Shown piece by piece: positions 1-12,054 of a stretch of DNA of 64,000 nucleotides (within the stretch, counting starts at the first letter, position 1; each line of letters begins with the position of its first letter). The DNA lies in NCBI RefSeq assembly GCF_014196635.1, contig NZ_JACIEB010000009.1:62001-126000 (forward strand), given 5' to 3'. A model generated the notes under the pieces. The model saw only the letters and a program-made list of their open reading frames with translations, did not search any database and was not told the DNA's origin. The position numbers were made by a program, and so were the translations under genes. The DNA comes from Sphingobium fontiphilum (GTDB lineage: Bacteria > Pseudomonadota > Alphaproteobacteria > Sphingomonadales > Sphingomonadaceae).

Positions 1-968
<968 letters not shown>

Positions 969-977
969 AGCAACATT

Positions 978-1265
978 TCAGGCAACAACGCCCAGAATGT
1001 CCGATTCCTTCATGATGAGCAGGTCTTCACCGTCGACCTTGACTTCGGTGCCCGACCACTTGCCGAACAGGACGCGGTCGCCAGCCTTGACGTCGAGCGG
1101 GGTCACCTTGCCGTCTTCGGCCTTGGAGCCGGTGCCGACCGAGACGATTTCGCCTTCCTGCGGCTTTTCCTTGGCGGTGTCGGGGATGATGATGCCACCG
1201 GCGGTCTTCGCCTCCGCTTCAATGCGGCGAACGAGAACGCGGTCGTGCAACGGACGAAATGCCAT
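978..1265 (-). CDS. groES: Co-chaperonin GroES (10 kDa)
   Basis: Heptameric lid of the GroEL chamber. The 95 residues match the family length. The N-terminus [12 protein letters not shown], the mobile-loop region [12 protein letters not shown] and the C-terminal strand [15 protein letters not shown] are all visible. It is first gene of the groESL operon; the 5' region holds a CIRCE element (1371-1397) and a sigma-70-type promoter, so expression should be repressed by HrcA and raised on heat stress. The start at 1265 is the only reasonable one, since the protein begins directly with the conserved motif. Confidence 0.98.
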   Translation of the reverse strand: MAFRPLHDRVLVRRIEAEAKTAGGIIIPDTAKEKPQEGEIVSVGTGSKAEDGKVTPLDVKAGDRVLFGKWSGTEVKVDGEDLLIMKESDILGVVA

Positions 1266-1370
1266 GTTGATTGCCTTTCCCTTCAGCAGTTGGGATCAGT
1301 CCGGCCGACGGAAGGGCATATGCCCGGCAAACCGCCCGCCTTGTCCTGCTCCCGATAAACTTTGTCGTTG

Positions 1371-1397
1371 TTAGCACTCTTTGGGATCGAGTGCCAG
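1371..1397 (-). promoter_or_regulatory. CIRCE operator (HrcA binding site) of groESL
   Basis: TTAGCACTC, a 9-base spacer, then GAGTGCCAG. The left half matches the consensus exactly and the right half differs in two end bases (consensus GAGTGCTAA). It lies just downstream of the predicted -10, where HrcA would block initiation. Established knowledge: CIRCE is the HrcA operator of groE operons in many alphaproteobacteria. Confidence 0.93.
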
Positions 1398-1403
1398 CAG
1401 CGC

Positions 1404-1432
1404 GAATATGGTCGGCGCTGTGGCCGCGTCAA
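1404..1432 (-). promoter_or_regulatory. Predicted groESL promoter
   Basis: On the minus strand: -35 TTGACG (1427-1432), a 17-base spacer, -10 ATATTC (1404-1409). The spacing to CIRCE is as expected for a repressed heat-shock promoter. The rest of the 1,266-1,603 gap, outside this element and CIRCE, shows no gene; it also holds the upstream region of the divergent stress-protein gene. Confidence 0.6.
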
Positions 1433-1603
1433 GGGGTATGAATGGAATTTATCGCATCGGCATGACCGTTGCGGCCAGTCGCCCTTCGGCGCTGCCGGAT
1501 TGTTGCCGCGTCGCTTTTTTTGATGGCCGGGCGCACGCCGCCCTTTTCCTGACCGCCGTCCATGCCGATGCTGGCATCACGGAAAAACAGAAGGAGTGGA
1601 AGG

Positions 1604-2038
1604 ATGCGCTTTTCCAACATCATCGTCGCCGTTGACGTGCATGATGCGAACAATGGCCAGGCGGCGCTGGCCCGCGCGGCCGCCATCGCCGGGGACGATG
1701 GCCAATTGCACCTGATATATGTCCGCTATTATCTGCCCACCCGCTATTCGGCGCTGATCGTCGAGAATTTCGACCAGCAGGAACGCGACGAGGCCATGGC
1801 GACGATGAAAACATGGTGTGCGCGATTGGGCATCGACCCGAAGAGCGTCGATATCGAGACTCGCCGGGGCCGGGTGCGCGATGAAGTCCTGTCGGCGGCG
1901 CAGCGGCATGGGGCCGACCTGATCGTCATCGGATCGCACCAGCCCAGCCTGTCGTCCAAGCTGTTGGGCTCCAATGCGTCGGCCATCGTCCAGCAATCGC
2001 CGGTCAGCGTCCTGGTGGTTCGCGCGTCCGCCGGTTAG
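1604..2038 (+). CDS. Universal stress protein (UspA family)
   Basis: 144-residue single Usp domain, about the usual family length. It opens with the beta-strand NIIVAVDVHDANNG. The nucleotide-binding-loop region reads LIVIGSHQPSLSSKLLGS followed by a VSVLVV strand, a loose version of the G-2x-G-9x-G(S/T) ATP-loop, so ATP binding is likely but not assured. Start chosen at ATG 1604 because AAGGAG (1591-1596) sits at ideal distance; an earlier in-frame ATG at 1562 has no ribosome site. It is divergent from groESL, a common stress-gene neighbourhood. The target process is unknown. Confidence 0.85.
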   Translation: MRFSNIIVAVDVHDANNGQAALARAAAIAGDDGQLHLIYVRYYLPTRYSALIVENFDQQERDEAMATMKTWCARLGIDPKSVDIETRRGRVRDEVLSAAQRHGADLIVIGSHQPSLSSKLLGSNASAIVQQSPVSVLVVRASAG

Positions 2039-2122
2039 CGCAAGCGCAAAAGGGCGGCGGCGGCATTGCCGATGGGCATGCGGCTTCCTACCTGCGCTGC
2101 GCAAGCCAGGGAGCCCGTACCG

Positions 2123-2992
2123 ATGACCGACAGTTACACGCCGCCCGCAAAATGGACCTGGGACGCCGCCAGTGGCGGCCGGTTCGCCCATATCAACCGG
2201 CCTATTTCCGGATCGACCCATGACAAGGATCTGCCGGTCGGCGAACATCCCCTGCAACTCTATTCGCTCGCCACGCCCAATGGGCAGAAGGTGACGATCA
2301 TGCTGGAGGAATTGCTGGCGGCGGGCCATGGCGGCGCGGAATATGACGCCTGGCTGATCCGCATTCACGAAGGCGACCAGTTTTCCAGCGGGTTTGTGGC
2401 GGTAAACCCCAACAGCAAGATCCCCGCGATGATGGACCACAGCGTATCGCCGCCGCAGCGCGTGTTCGAATCCGGCGCGATCCTGCTTTATCTGGCGGAA
2501 AAATTCGGCGCTTTCCTGCCGGCCGATCCGGCCGCGCGCGCCGCCGCCCTGTCCTGGCTGTTCTGGCAGATGGGCAGCGCGCCGCTGCTGGGCGGGGGCT
2601 TTGGCCATTTCTACGCCTATGCGCCGGAAAAATATGAATATCCGATCAACCGCTACGCCATGGAGGTGAAGCGGCAACTGGATGTGCTCGACCGGCATCT
2701 GGCCGAGAATGACTATATGGCGGGGGCGGAATACAGCATTGCCGACATGGCGATCTGGCCCTGGTATGGCGGGCTGGTGCTGGGCCGCCTTTATGAAGCG
2801 GCGGAATTTCTGGATGTCGAGCGCTATGCCCATGTCCTGCGCTGGGCGCGACAGATCGACGCACGCCCGGCGGTGCGGCGCGGGCGCATGGTCAACATGA
2901 CCAGCGGGCCGCTTGAACTGCAACTGCATGAACGGCACGACGCCAGCGATTTCGAGACCCGGACGCAGGACAAGCTGCAAAACGCCGACTGA
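2123..2992 (+). CDS. yghU: Glutathione S-transferase-like disulfide-bond oxidoreductase (YghU type)
   Basis: 289 residues. The N-terminal stretch PPAKWTWDAASGGRFAHINRP and the thioredoxin-fold domain with LYSLATPNGQKVTIMLEELL, VNPNSKIPAM and ESGAILLYLAEK match the Nu-class YghU family, followed by an all-helical C-terminal domain. Members bind two glutathiones and reduce disulfides and organic hydroperoxides. The start at 2123 is preferred over 2066 because AGGGAG (2108-2113) precedes it and the family begins near here. It stands alone between the stress protein and chrA; cytoplasmic role in redox defence. Confidence 0.9.
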   Translation: MTDSYTPPAKWTWDAASGGRFAHINRPISGSTHDKDLPVGEHPLQLYSLATPNGQKVTIMLEELLAAGHGGAEYDAWLIRIHEGDQFSSGFVAVNPNSKIPAMMDHSVSPPQRVFESGAILLYLAEKFGAFLPADPAARAAALSWLFWQMGSAPLLGGGFGHFYAYAPEKYEYPINRYAMEVKRQLDVLDRHLAENDYMAGAEYSIADMAIWPWYGGLVLGRLYEAAEFLDVERYAHVLRWARQIDARPAVRRGRMVNMTSGPLELQLHERHDASDFETRTQDKLQNAD

Positions 2993-3129
2993 ACCCCCTT
3001 GATCGCCCGCCCCGCTTGCGCCACAACCAACGCAATCGGGGCAAGGCGACCCCCCGATCAGGCGTTCCCCGCCCAAGCGTCGCGGCTTGAATGACGGGGC
3101 GGCGCGGCTGTCCTGTGTCGGGGACGTGC

Positions 3130-4428
3130 ATGATAAAACCTTCCTTTGCAGAACTGGTTCGCGTGTTCGGGCGGATCGGCCTTGTCAGTTTCGGCGGGCC
3201 GGCGGGGCAGATCGCGCTGATGCACCGGGAACTGGTGGATGAGCGCAAATGGGTGGAGGACGACGCCTTCCTCCATGCGCTCAACATCTGCCACCTCTTG
3301 CCGGGGCCGGAAGCGCAGCAACTGGCGACCTGGATCGGCTGGCGGCTGCACGGTGTGAAGGGCGGGCTCGCCGCCGGGCTGCTGTTCGTGCTGCCGGGCG
3401 CGGCGATCATGCTGGGGCTTTCGGTCCTATATGCGTTCGCAGCGGACCTGCATGTCGTCGCCGCGCTGTTTCTGGGCATCAAGGCGGCAGTGCTGGCCAT
3501 CGTCGTGCAGGCGTTGCTGCGCATCGGCGGGCGGGCGCTGACCACCGGGTTCAAGCGCGGGCTGGCGGTGGCGGCATTTCTGGCGCTGTTCCTGTTCAAC
3601 CTGCCCTTCCCGCTGGTGGTGCTGGGCGCGGGCCTGATCGGCTTTGTGGTGGCGCGCGCCCGGCCCGAATGGCTGAAGGCGCATGGAGGCTCCGCGCCCG
3701 CGCCGGTCGGACCGATGCCATGGGGCGCGACATTGCGCAGCGTCGCGATCTGGCTGGCCATCTGGGCCGCGCCGATGGCGGTGATCCTCGCCACGCTGGG
3801 GCCGGACCATGTGTTGTGGAAGATCGGCGCCTTCTTCTCGCAACTCGCCGTGGTGACGTTCGGCGGCGCCTATGCGGTGCTTGCCTATATGGCGCAGCAG
3901 GCGGTGCAGCAGATGCACTGGCTGTCGCCCGGCGAAATGACCGATGGCCTGGGCCTTGCGGAAACCACGCCGGGGCCGCTGATCCTGGTGACCCAGTTCG
4001 TCGGCTTTCTGGGCGCATTTCGCGCGCCCGCGCCCTTCACGCCGCTGGTCGCCGGGATATTGGGCGCGGCGGTGACTTTGTGGGTCACCTTCACCCCCTG
4101 TTTCCTGTGGATTTTCAGCGTCGCGCCATGGATGGAGCGGCTGGAGCGCGCGCCCCGGCTGCGCGGCGCGCTGGCGGCGCTGACCGCCGCCATCGTCGGC
4201 GTCATCGCCAACCTGACGCTGTGGTTCGCGCTGCATGTGCTGTTCGCGCGGGTGAGCGAGCAAAGGATGGGGCCGGTGCGATGGAGCATCCCCGACTGGA
4301 GCAGCATCGACTGGCGCATCGCCCTGATCGCGGCGATGGCGGCGGTGCTGATCTTTGCCCTGAAACGCGGGGTGCTGACCACGCTGACGCTCTGCGCGCT
4401 GGCGGGCCTCGCGCTTAGCAGCGTCTGA
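3130..4428 (+). CDS. chrA: Chromate efflux transporter ChrA (CHR family)
   Basis: 432-residue long-chain CHR protein made of two homologous halves. The first half carries the signature FGRIGLVSFGGPAGQIALMH and LLPGPEAQQLATWIGW; the second carries QLAVVTFGGAYAVLAYM and GLAETTPGPLILVTQFVGF. Around ten hydrophobic segments place it in the inner membrane. The family exports chromate taken up through sulfate porters, though many chromosomal members have unproven substrates. Start taken at ATG 3130 (MIKPSFAELVRVF); no chromate-sensing regulator such as ChrB is adjacent. Confidence 0.88.
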   Translation: MIKPSFAELVRVFGRIGLVSFGGPAGQIALMHRELVDERKWVEDDAFLHALNICHLLPGPEAQQLATWIGWRLHGVKGGLAAGLLFVLPGAAIMLGLSVLYAFAADLHVVAALFLGIKAAVLAIVVQALLRIGGRALTTGFKRGLAVAAFLALFLFNLPFPLVVLGAGLIGFVVARARPEWLKAHGGSAPAPVGPMPWGATLRSVAIWLAIWAAPMAVILATLGPDHVLWKIGAFFSQLAVVTFGGAYAVLAYMAQQAVQQMHWLSPGEMTDGLGLAETTPGPLILVTQFVGFLGAFRAPAPFTPLVAGILGAAVTLWVTFTPCFLWIFSVAPWMERLERAPRLRGALAALTAAIVGVIANLTLWFALHVLFARVSEQRMGPVRWSIPDWSSIDWRIALIAAMAAVLIFALKRGVLTTLTLCALAGLALSSV

Positions 4429-4437
4429 CGCGCGGGA

Positions 4438-7036
<2,599 letters not shown>

Positions 7037-7040
<4 letters not shown>

Positions 7041-7417
7041 ATGTTTGCAACCGGCACCGTTTCGACATGCATCGGCATGGCCGCGATGATCGGGCGGGCC
7101 TTGGCGATGGCGGCGCGGACGGCGGGGATTTTGAGCGATGCCTGATGGCTTTCGCGGCTGTCCCAAATTTCAGTGATCCAGATGGCGTCCGCATTCCCGG
7201 CGTCGAGCGCGATCTGATAGGAGAGGCAGCCGGGCATCGCGCCCGTCGCTTCGCGCAGATAGCCGACCAGTTCGTCGCGCTTGCCCGGTTGGGCCACCAT
7301 CTGGCCGATCAGGCCATAGCGCGGCGCTCCATCGGCCGCTATGGCCGAGGCGGGCAGCGTGGAAAGCGCCGCGCCCATGGCTGCGAAGGTCAATATCTCC
7401 CGTCGATCATGGCTCAT
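7037..7417 (-). CDS. Secreted quinol monooxygenase-like protein (ABM domain)
   Basis: 126 residues. The N-terminus MSHDRREILTFAAMGAALS, ending ASAIAADG, looks like a Tat-type signal peptide (twin Arg, hydrophobic core, AxA-like site). The mature part is one antibiotic-biosynthesis-monooxygenase fold: a GQMVAQPGKRDELVGYL strand-helix, ATGAMPGCLSYQIALD, and WITEIWDSRESHQASL, as in YgiN-like quinol monooxygenases. The exact substrate is unknown. It overlaps the downstream membrane-protein gene by ATGA and follows rnr by 16 bases, so the genes may be co-transcribed. Start at 7417 fits the signal peptide. Confidence 0.82.
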
Positions 7418-7433
7418 CGCCCTGCCCTCTTCC

Positions 7434-9755
7434 TCACTTCTTGCGATGCTTGCCGCGCGCGCCGCCGATGTGGCGGATGTTCGCAGGGCGGCCCCGGCGG
7501 GCGGTTGTCGGGCGGGTGCGGTCGCGGCGCGGCTGTCCGGGGCGGCCGCCGCCGGACGGGCCATCGGGCAGTTCGAAACGCAGCGCGCCGTTGATCGGAT
7601 CGGCCTCCGCCAGCCGCAACGGCATCCGCTGCCCGACCGTATAGCGATCGCCGCTGTCGACGCCGACCAGCGCGCGGGCGGCCTCGTCATAATAGAAATG
7701 TTCCGCGCCCAGCGTGGAAACGGGCACCAGCCCGTCGCCGCCCAGCCCCTCCACCGTGGCGAAGAAGCCGAAATTCTGGACCCCGGTGATCCGCGCCTCC
7801 ACCAGTTCGCCGACATGGGCGGCGAGGAAAGCCGCGACATAGCGGTCTATGGTCTCCCGCTCCGCCTCCATCGCGCGGCGCTCATGCTGGCTGATCATTT
7901 CGCCGACGCGGCCCATATTCTCGAAATCATCCTGGCTGAGCCCGGTGCGATCGGGCAGCGACGTTCCCTTGGGCGCGGGCATTTCGAGGCCATAGGCGCG
8001 CACCAGCGAACGATGCACCAGCAGGTCGGCATAGCGGCGGATGGGCGAGGTGAAATGGCCGTAACTGCCCAGCGCCAGCCCGAAATGGCCCATATTCTGG
8101 GGGCTGTAATAGGCCTGGGTCTGGGTGCGGAGAATCTGTTCCATGATGAGCGGCTTTTCCTCCGCCTCACCGATCTTTGCGATCAGGCGGTTGAAGGTCG
8201 CGGGTTTGATGACCTGCCCCAGCGCGAAATCCATGTCGAACGTGGCGAGATAATCCTTCAGCGCCACCAGCTTGTCGCGACTGGGCGGTTCGTGCACGCG
8301 GTACATGACCGGCGCCTTCTTCGCCTCCAAAGCCTTGGCCGCCGCGACATTGGCGGCGATCATATAATCCTCGATCAGCATATGGGCGTCGAGCCGTTCG
8401 CGCACCGCCACGCTGACGATCTTGCCCCATTCGTCGAGCACCACCCGCCTTTCGGGCAGGTCCAGCGCCAGCGGCTCGCGCTGCTCGCGCGCCTTGCGGA
8501 GCAACGCCCAGCAGGCCCAGAGGGGCCTTAGCGCCGGTTCCAGCAGCTCATGCGGCTTTGTGCCGTCAATCGCGGCCTGCGCGTCCTCATAGGCGAGGAC
8601 GGCGGCGACGCGGATGACGGCGCGGGTGAAGCGCCAGGCGGTCACCTTGCCCTGCGCATTGACGGTCAGGTGACAGGCCATGGCCGCCCGGTCCTGCCCC
8701 GCGCGCAGCGAGCACATGTCGGACGAAAGCTGATGCGGCAGCATCGGCACGACCAGATCGGGGAAATAGACGCTGTTGCCGCGCTTGCGCGCTTCCTTGT
8801 CCAGCGCGCCGCCGGGCCGGACATAATAGCTGACGTCGGCGATGGCGACGATGGCCCTGAACCCGCCGGGATTGGCGGGGTCTTCGTCGGGAGCGGCCCA
8901 CACCGCATCGTCATGGTCGCGCGCGTCGACCGGGTCGATGGCGACGATGGGCAAATGGCGCAGATCCTCCCGCGCATCCTCATGCAGCGGCAGGGCGGAG
9001 GCGGCCACCGCTTCCTCCTCCACCCGGTCGGGGAAGACATGGGGGATGCCGTGCTTGTGGATGGCGATCAGGCTGAAGCTGCGCGGGGCGAAGGGATCGC
9101 CCAATATGTCGGTGACGCGGGCGGAAATGCGCGGCGGGCGGCCGACCGGCTCGGCCAGCACCAGGTCGCCGCGCTTGGCCTCGCCTGCGTCGCTGATCGG
9201 CGTGTCGCGGCGGATGCGCTTGTCGACCGGGCGCAGCCACAGCTTGCCGCCTTCCGCTTCCTCCACCACGCCCAGCAGTTCCTCGCTCGCCTTGGCCAGC
9301 TTCTTCATCGGGTGGGCGACCCAGCCCTTGCCCGCTTCCTCCGTGCGCGCGAGGATGCGGTCGCCGATGGTGAGCGCGGACTGCCGGGTTTTGGGTTTCC
9401 CCCGCTCGATCACGCGCAGGCGCGGCGCGGGCTGCCCTTCGGCTTCCCACCGTTCGGGCGTGGCGATCAGCGTGGTGTCGTCGACGTCGACAATGCGCAG
9501 CACCGTCACCTTGGGCACGCCGCCCATCTTGTGGAAGGCGCGGGCCGGGCCGATGTCAATCAGCCCCTCGTCCGCCATGTCCTTCAGCAGCGCCTTGAGC
9601 GCGATCTTTTCCTGCCCTTTCAGACCAAAGGCCTTGGCGATCTCGCGCTTGCCCGCCGGCTGATCGGAACCGGCGATGAAGTCCATCACCTGGTCGCGGG
9701 TGGGAAATCCGGCGGGGCGGACCTTGGCGGGCTTGTGCTTCTGGGTGGATGCCAT
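7434..9755 (-). CDS. rnr: Ribonuclease R (3'-5' exoribonuclease)
   Basis: Degrades structured RNA and takes part in RNA quality control and stress adaptation. 773 residues: an N-terminal helix-turn-helix-like region (PTRDQVMDFIAGSDQP), cold-shock OB domains, the catalytic RNB domain with the metal-binding run IDPVDARDHDDAVWAA and RKRGNSVYFPDLVVPM, SPIRRYADLLVHR, then a C-terminal S1 domain (VEARITGVQNFGFFAT) and a basic tail rich in Arg/Gly/Pro. I start at ATG 9755 (MASTQKHKPAKVRP); a longer frame to 9794 exists, and neither has a strong ribosome site. Confidence 0.95.
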   Translation of the reverse strand: MASTQKHKPAKVRPAGFPTRDQVMDFIAGSDQPAGKREIAKAFGLKGQEKIALKALLKDMADEGLIDIGPARAFHKMGGVPKVTVLRIVDVDDTTLIATPERWEAEGQPAPRLRVIERGKPKTRQSALTIGDRILARTEEAGKGWVAHPMKKLAKASEELLGVVEEAEGGKLWLRPVDKRIRRDTPISDAGEAKRGDLVLAEPVGRPPRISARVTDILGDPFAPRSFSLIAIHKHGIPHVFPDRVEEEAVAASALPLHEDAREDLRHLPIVAIDPVDARDHDDAVWAAPDEDPANPGGFRAIVAIADVSYYVRPGGALDKEARKRGNSVYFPDLVVPMLPHQLSSDMCSLRAGQDRAAMACHLTVNAQGKVTAWRFTRAVIRVAAVLAYEDAQAAIDGTKPHELLEPALRPLWACWALLRKAREQREPLALDLPERRVVLDEWGKIVSVAVRERLDAHMLIEDYMIAANVAAAKALEAKKAPVMYRVHEPPSRDKLVALKDYLATFDMDFALGQVIKPATFNRLIAKIGEAEEKPLIMEQILRTQTQAYYSPQNMGHFGLALGSYGHFTSPIRRYADLLVHRSLVRAYGLEMPAPKGTSLPDRTGLSQDDFENMGRVGEMISQHERRAMEAERETIDRYVAAFLAAHVGELVEARITGVQNFGFFATVEGLGGDGLVPVSTLGAEHFYYDEAARALVGVDSGDRYTVGQRMPLRLAEADPINGALRFELPDGPSGGGRPGQPRRDRTRPTTARRGRPANIRHIGGARGKHRKK

Positions 9756-9879
9756 GGACCAGCTATAGGAGGGAGCGAGGGCCGCCGCCAGCATTGTTGG
9801 TCATGGCGGGGTTGCGGCATGGGGGCGCAACGAGAGCGGCACGCCGACTGACATGCTGGTCATTTCCAGCCCGAACAGC

Positions 9880-9968
9880 CATGGCGACCAGCCTGCGACA
9901 CCCCGTTCGCGAACCAACTACCCCGCCTCAAGCTTGAACTCGCGGGTGAACTTCCTTCGTTGCATCAT
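9880..9968 (-). pseudogene. Remnant of an IS3-type transposase OrfA
   Basis: The minus strand from ATG 9968 reads MMQRRKFTREFKLEAG, a stop, then LVRERGV, after which the frame is lost. This is the start of the HTH_Tnp_1 domain of IS3-family OrfA proteins (family pattern RRKFTREFKLEA-x-x-LVRERG). An in-frame stop has replaced a sense codon and the remaining ~60 codons and all of OrfB are gone. The sequence from 9970 to about 10090 is probably the left non-coding part of the same element, but I cannot fix its terminal repeats. Otherwise the 9,756-10,103 gap holds no gene. Confidence 0.75.
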
Positions 9969-10103
9969 GGATCTCCGATAGGTGGCAACATCCTATCTCG
10001 GCGCGCGGCTTCCGCGCCCAGCAATAATGGCGCGACCACAGCTTCGCTTTGCAGAAGGTCGGACCGATCGTGTAGAGGCTACCAACCACAATTATGAGTT
10101 ACA

Positions 10104-10934
10104 ATGAATTACCGCCATTCCTTCCATGCTGGCAACAGCGCCGACGTCGTGAAGCACAGCCTCCTGATCGCCCTGGTCCGGGCCTTGCAGCAAAAGGAGG
10201 GCGCGTTGACTCTGATCGATACCCATGCCGGCTGCGGGCTGTACGACCTTGGCAGCGACGAAGCACAACGCACCGGCGAGGCCGCCTGGGGTGTGCTGCG
10301 GGCCTTTGCCAGCACCCATCCCTTGCTGGACGACTACCGCGCCGCCGTGAAGGCGGTGAATGCCAGCGGCGGACCGCGCCTCTACCCCGGTTCGCCGAAG
10401 ATTCTGGCGCAGCTTTTGCGCCCACAGGATTTCCTGATCCTCAATGAAAAGCACCCGAAGGACGTTTACGCCCTGCGCGGCGTGATGCGGGGCGCCAGCG
10501 CGGCCGTGCATCAACGCGACGCCTACGAGCTTTGGCTGGCTCTGCTGCCGCCGCGCACCGGGCGCGGCGTCGTGATAGTCGACCCGCCCTACGAACAGCC
10601 GGACGAACGGGCCCGCATTACCGGCACGCTCGCCGCCGCTCACCGCAAATGGGCGCATGGTGTGACGGTGGTCTGGTTTCCGCTGAAAGACCGCGCGACG
10701 CATTGGCGGTGGAAGGAGCAGCTGCGCAGGCTCGGCATCCCGAAACTGCTCCGGGTGGAGCATTGGCTCTACGACAGCGAGCAACCCGGCATCTATAATG
10801 GCGCCGGCCTCTTCATCGTCAATCCGCCCTACGCCTTTACGCAGGCATTGCCGCCTTTATTGGAGGCATTGCGCCAGGCCTTGGCGCCCGAAGGACATAA
10901 GGGCGAGATCATATCAGATTGGTTGGGCGCTTGA
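10104..10934 (+). CDS. rlmJ: 23S rRNA (adenine-2030-N6)-methyltransferase RlmJ
   Basis: 276 residues, the usual family length. The N-terminus MNYRHSFHAGNSADVVKH is the hallmark of RlmJ, followed by the SAM-site region LTLIDTHAGCGLYDL and the N6-adenine methyltransferase catalytic motif DPPYEQPDE (DPPY). It uses S-adenosylmethionine to methylate A2030 of 23S rRNA. It lies between an IS3 relic and a decayed integrase and appears free-standing, so it may have come with the island; its frame is intact and it looks functional. Confidence 0.94.
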   Translation: MNYRHSFHAGNSADVVKHSLLIALVRALQQKEGALTLIDTHAGCGLYDLGSDEAQRTGEAAWGVLRAFASTHPLLDDYRAAVKAVNASGGPRLYPGSPKILAQLLRPQDFLILNEKHPKDVYALRGVMRGASAAVHQRDAYELWLALLPPRTGRGVVIVDPPYEQPDERARITGTLAAAHRKWAHGVTVVWFPLKDRATHWRWKEQLRRLGIPKLLRVEHWLYDSEQPGIYNGAGLFIVNPPYAFTQALPPLLEALRQALAPEGHKGEIISDWLGA

Positions 10935-11052
10935 GACGAACCCTTGTCCCCGAAACGGAATTGCTTCGCTGCGCTCTTTGGCAACTGGGGCGTCGAGAGC
11001 ATCCTGCGACAGCATGGATGAAGTAGCGCGGCCGACATGCTAGGAGAGTGAC

Positions 11053-11373
11053 ATGGTTCAAGCATCCGACCGCAGCGGCACTGTCGAGATCGACGGTCTG
11101 AAATATGATTGGGAGCTCCTGAGCGAGCCTCAACTATCCTCTTCCGATGGCTGGAAGGGCATGACGATCTCCCTGCGCGAGAGAGACATGCCGCGCGCAG
11201 CCATACTGGAATTTCCACCGCCCAAGCGCCTGATGAGAGGACTGCCCAAAGGGCGTTTGCACATCAACAATGCCATTGCGTCGCGTGGGATACGGGCAGC
11301 ATTATCGGCCGGATGGGAGCCTTCGTCGCGAGGCAAACCTACGGTTTTCATGGTTGATGCCAACGGCGACTAA
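11053..11373 (+). CDS. Uncharacterised small cytoplasmic protein in the island
   Basis: 106 residues, not recognised. AGGAG just upstream (about 11042-11046) supports the ATG at 11053. There is no signal or membrane segment. It looks like a compact beta-rich protein: VEIDGLKYDWELLSEPQ, MTISLRERDMPRAAILEFPPP, and a C-terminal RGIRAALSAGWEPSSRGKP and FMVDANGD. Its position between rlmJ and the integrase relic makes it an island passenger. Codon use is normal enough to argue that it is expressed, but function is unknown. Confidence 0.65.
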   Translation: MVQASDRSGTVEIDGLKYDWELLSEPQLSSSDGWKGMTISLRERDMPRAAILEFPPPKRLMRGLPKGRLHINNAIASRGIRAALSAGWEPSSRGKPTVFMVDANGD

Positions 11374-11599
11374 GGGACGTCGATCGTGCCATCATCATCC
11401 AAGATCATAATGGAAGCGGTCGGAAGGCGCCGTTTGTCTTTACCTGCATCCGGGAAGCGGTCGTTCCGCACCTGAGAAACTGGATTTTCGTGCCGGACGT
11501 CTCCAAGGGGTCGACATATAGGTCGGTGACACCGCTTTTTTGAAGGCTCCTTTGATTACCTTGGCGCCACCGCGGACGAAGTCGATGTGGTCCGACCAG
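11374..11599. other. Non-coding or decayed sequence in the island
   Basis: No frame in this stretch has sustained coding character and I recognise no domain on either strand. It directly follows the 106-residue gene and precedes the integrase relic, and is probably decayed island DNA. The 11,777-11,940 part next to tRNA-Glu likewise holds no gene and is where a former integration junction would lie. Confidence 0.5.
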
Positions 11600-11776
11600 T
11601 GTTCCCGGCCAGAGGCCAAAGGCCAGCGTCTATTGCTTGCCCAGATAACGATGGTTCATCCGCCAGCAGCCCCCAAATGTGGGCCTGACCAATAGAAGCA
11701 GGCCATCGCTGTTGGTGAGCTTATACGCGCTGTCGCGAGCCTTGCTCGCCTTGATGGCAAGGGCAGGGAGGGCCAT
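11600..11776 (-). pseudogene. Remnant of a P4-type tyrosine integrase (DUF4102 N-terminal domain)
   Basis: The minus strand from ATG 11776 reads MALPALAIKASKARDSAYKL, then TNSDGLLLLVRPTFGG and WRMNHRYLGKQ, a TAG stop, and TLAFGLWPG in the same frame. This is the arm-binding DUF4102 domain of P4-type phage/island integrases (family pattern K-x-Y-K-L-x-D-x-x-GL-x-LLV ... W-R-x-x-Y-x-x-GK-x-x-TLxxG). The core-binding and catalytic domains are missing. It lies 165 bases from the 3' end of tRNA-Glu on the same strand, the classic place for an island integrase. Confidence 0.82.
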
Positions 11777-11940
11777 GATGGTATCTCCCATGAGGGGAGC
11801 GCTCGCCTACCATCGGACATACCATCGATTTGGTGGTATCGGGTGGTGCTCAGCTGCTCCACATAGGAGCATTATATCACAGAAAAATCGCAGAAAACAG
11901 CCATTCCTGGCATGTTTTGGCACCGTTTGGGAAGCGAAGG

Positions 11941-12015
11941 TGGTGACCCCTACGGGAATCGAACCCGTGTTTCAGCCGTGAGAGGGCCGCGTCCTGACCG
12001 CTAGACGAAGGGGCC
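11941..12015 (-). tRNA. tRNA-Glu (CTC)
   Basis: Complete cloverleaf on the minus strand: acceptor GGCCCCT/AGGGGTC, D-arm containing TAGCGGTCAGGA, anticodon loop CTCTCAC with anticodon CTC, T-loop TTCGATT, discriminator A, and an encoded CCA at 11941-11943. Its 3' end abuts the integrase relic, so it is the likely attachment site of the former island. Confidence 0.96.
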
Positions 12016-12054
12016 TTTGCACCGCGCATCGCGCGGGCCATGGGCAGGAGCGCG

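Noticed and set aside
3249-4418. A second long frame on the plus strand within chrA
   Set aside because: Arg/Ala/Gly-rich shadow frame; the chrA frame has the CHR signatures and membrane helices.
11656-11862. A 68-codon frame on the minus strand beside tRNA-Glu
   Set aside because: It is out of frame with the integrase relic that occupies the same bases and has no domain; it is a shadow of the decayed gene.
11941-12015. A second copy of the tRNA-Glu 3' end marking attR of the island
   Set aside because: I found no direct repeat of the tRNA 3' end in the neighbouring sequence, so the island borders cannot be fixed from this window.
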